Source: Synechococcus sp. GFB01
GTDB taxonomy: Bacteria; Cyanobacteriota; Cyanobacteriia; PCC-6307; Cyanobiaceae
Direction: 5' to 3'
DNA: 5,869 nt
NCBI RefSeq assembly: GCF_001039265.1
Contig: NZ_LFEK01000012.1
Location: 35,157-41,025, forward strand
In this document: one piece after another, positions 5,058-5,869 of the stretch
How the letters are laid out: each line of letters starts with the position of its first letter
Position numbering within the stretch: the first letter of the stretch is position 1
Program-made: the position numbers and the translations under genes
The notes under the pieces: model-generated
Databases searched by the model: none
Told to the model about the DNA's origin: nothing
Seen by the model: the letters and a program-made list of their open reading frames with translations, nothing else

Positions 5058-5869
5058 ACAGATCGGTGAGCAGGGCCTCGCGGCTCCCGGCCTTGGGTTG
5101 ATAGCCGTAGTCCCAGCGCACCAGCGGCGGCAGCGACATCAGGATCGATTCGGTGCGGCCATTGGTCTGCAGGCCGAAGATCGTGCCACGGTCGAACACC
5201 AGGTTGAACTCCACATAGCGGCCGCGCCTGTAGAGCTGGAACTGGCGCTCCCGCTCGCCCCAGGCAGTGCTCTGACGCCGCTCCACGATCGGCACGTAGC
5301 TGGGCAGGAAGGCATTGCCGCAGGCACTGGCCAGCTGGAACAGCTGCTCCCAGCTCTGCTGGATCGGACCGATGCGTGAGCTCGCCGCGGCCGCCGGACC
5401 AGCGGGATCCTGGCCCTTGTAGAGCACCCCGGCGGGATCCTGGTAGTCGTAGAAGATGCCGCCCACGCCGCGGGTCTCACCGCGGTGCCTCAGGAAGAAG
5501 TACTCGTCGCACCAGGGCTTGAACACCTCGTAGTAGGCCGGATGGACGCTGTCGCAGGCGGCCTTGAGGGTGCGGTGGAAATGCTGGGCGTCGCTGAGGA
5601 ACGGGTAGTAGGGGGTGAGATCGGCACCACCACCGAACCACCACACGGGGCCCGCTTCGAAGTAGCGGTAATTGAGGTGCACCGTGGGCAGATAGGGGTT
5701 GCGCGGGTGAAGCACCATCGACGTGCCCGTGGCAAACCAGCGATGGCCCTGAGCCTCGGGCCTCTGGCCGAGGATCGAAGGAGGCAGTTCGGCGCCCTCC
5801 ACCTCGGAGAAGTTCACGCCGCCCTGCTCGAACACCCGACCGGCCTTGATCACGCGCGAACGGCCTCCA
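4984..5869 (-). CDS. hemF: Oxygen-dependent coproporphyrinogen III oxidase, N-terminus cut by right edge
   Basis: HemF converts coproporphyrinogen III to protoporphyrinogen IX by two oxygen-dependent decarboxylations, a shared step of heme and chlorophyll synthesis. Counting from the first complete codon at 5868, 294 residues are present; about 50 to 60 are missing at the N-terminus. The reading frame is open to the window edge ([10 protein letters not shown]), so the GTG at 5851-5853 is internal, not the start. Diagnostic segments are [97 protein letters not shown] and [13 protein letters not shown], all characteristic of the family with its His, Asp and Arg active-site residues. The protein ends at TGA 4984-4986. 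Its last 74 bases overlap the amidase-like gene tail to tail. No damage is seen. Confidence 0.98.
   Translation of the reverse strand, partial: GGRSRVIKAGRVFEQGGVNFSEVEGAELPPSILGQRPEAQGHRWFATGTSMVLHPRNPYLPTVHLNYRYFEAGPVWWFGGGADLTPYYPFLSDAQHFHRTLKAACDSVHPAYYEVFKPWCDEYFFLRHRGETRGVGGIFYDYQDPAGVLYKGQDPAGPAAAASSRIGPIQQSWEQLFQLASACGNAFLPSYVPIVERRQSTAWGERERQFQLYRRGRYVEFNLVFDRGTIFGLQTNGRTESILMSLPPLVRWDYGYQPKAGSREALLTDLFTRPQNWLGDEALAARCAPHQAVD
5402..5461 (-). repeat. Near-tandem 30-bp repeat inside hemF
   Basis: The plus-strand units 5402-5431 and 5432-5461 share GCGGGATCCTGG exactly and match at about 22 of 30 bases by eye. In the protein they give [10 protein letters not shown] followed by [10 protein letters not shown]. 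The repeat lies in a loop that is longer than in Escherichia coli HemF and continues into an Ala-rich stretch. The frame is kept. Confidence 0.6.

Noticed and set aside
4369..5379. 336-codon plus-strand frame across the amidase-like and hemF genes
   Set aside because: It is a shifted frame with Ser/Arg/Trp-rich composition and no recognisable motif, covering two strongly supported genes.
1..5869. CRISPR array, insertion sequence, phage or defence genes
   Set aside because: No spaced direct repeats, terminal inverted repeats or transposase, integrase or nuclease-effector motifs were seen. Codon use looks uniform across the window.

Overview
The window reads as ordinary chromosomal DNA of a very GC-rich cyanobacterium, most likely a picocyanobacterium of the Cyanobium/Synechococcus type. 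Grounds for this: a protein resembling CCB1 (cytochrome b6 cofactor assembly, known from oxygenic phototrophs), the LpxB-related family that is conserved in cyanobacteria, a HemF with a cyanobacteria-like loop, tightly packed genes with weak Shine-Dalgarno sites, and two adjacent HIP1 octamers (GCGATCGC). Genus-level placement is inference only. I see no integrase, transposase, phage gene, CRISPR array or plasmid function.

Layout. 1-363 (minus): N-terminal part of an aldo/keto reductase that runs off the left edge. 396-587 and 597-1121 (plus): a small cysteine-motif protein, then an apparently exported protein with three cysteine pairs, 9 bases apart. 1179-1249 (minus): tRNA-Cys(GCA). 1294-2555 (plus): an LpxB-related glycosyltransferase-like gene whose reading frame is broken once, at a C run near 2328. 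2572-2841 (plus): an 89-residue helical protein of unknown function. 2867-3541 (minus): a DEDDy 3'-5' exonuclease of the RNase D type. 3590-4141 and 4146-5057 (plus): a CCB1-like membrane protein and an exported amidase_3-like zinc hydrolase, 4 bases apart. 4984-5869 (minus): hemF, oxygen-dependent coproporphyrinogen III oxidase, which runs off the right edge and overlaps the amidase-like gene tail to tail by 74 bp.

How the genes relate. The clearest theme is on the right: hemF makes the heme/chlorophyll precursor protoporphyrinogen IX, and the neighbouring CCB1-like protein would help attach a heme to cytochrome b6. The amidase-like gene is probably co-transcribed with the CCB1-like gene. 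The LpxB-related and amidase-like genes both suggest cell-envelope work. The two cysteine-containing proteins on the left could form a small unit of unknown role. No intergenic gap exceeds 60 bases, so regulation must lie in very short gaps or inside neighbouring genes.

I did not find a convincing new biological system. The points most worth a second look are the single-base frame break in the LpxB-related gene, which makes it run into the next gene as a false 515-residue fusion, and the two uncharacterised cysteine-containing proteins at 396-1121.
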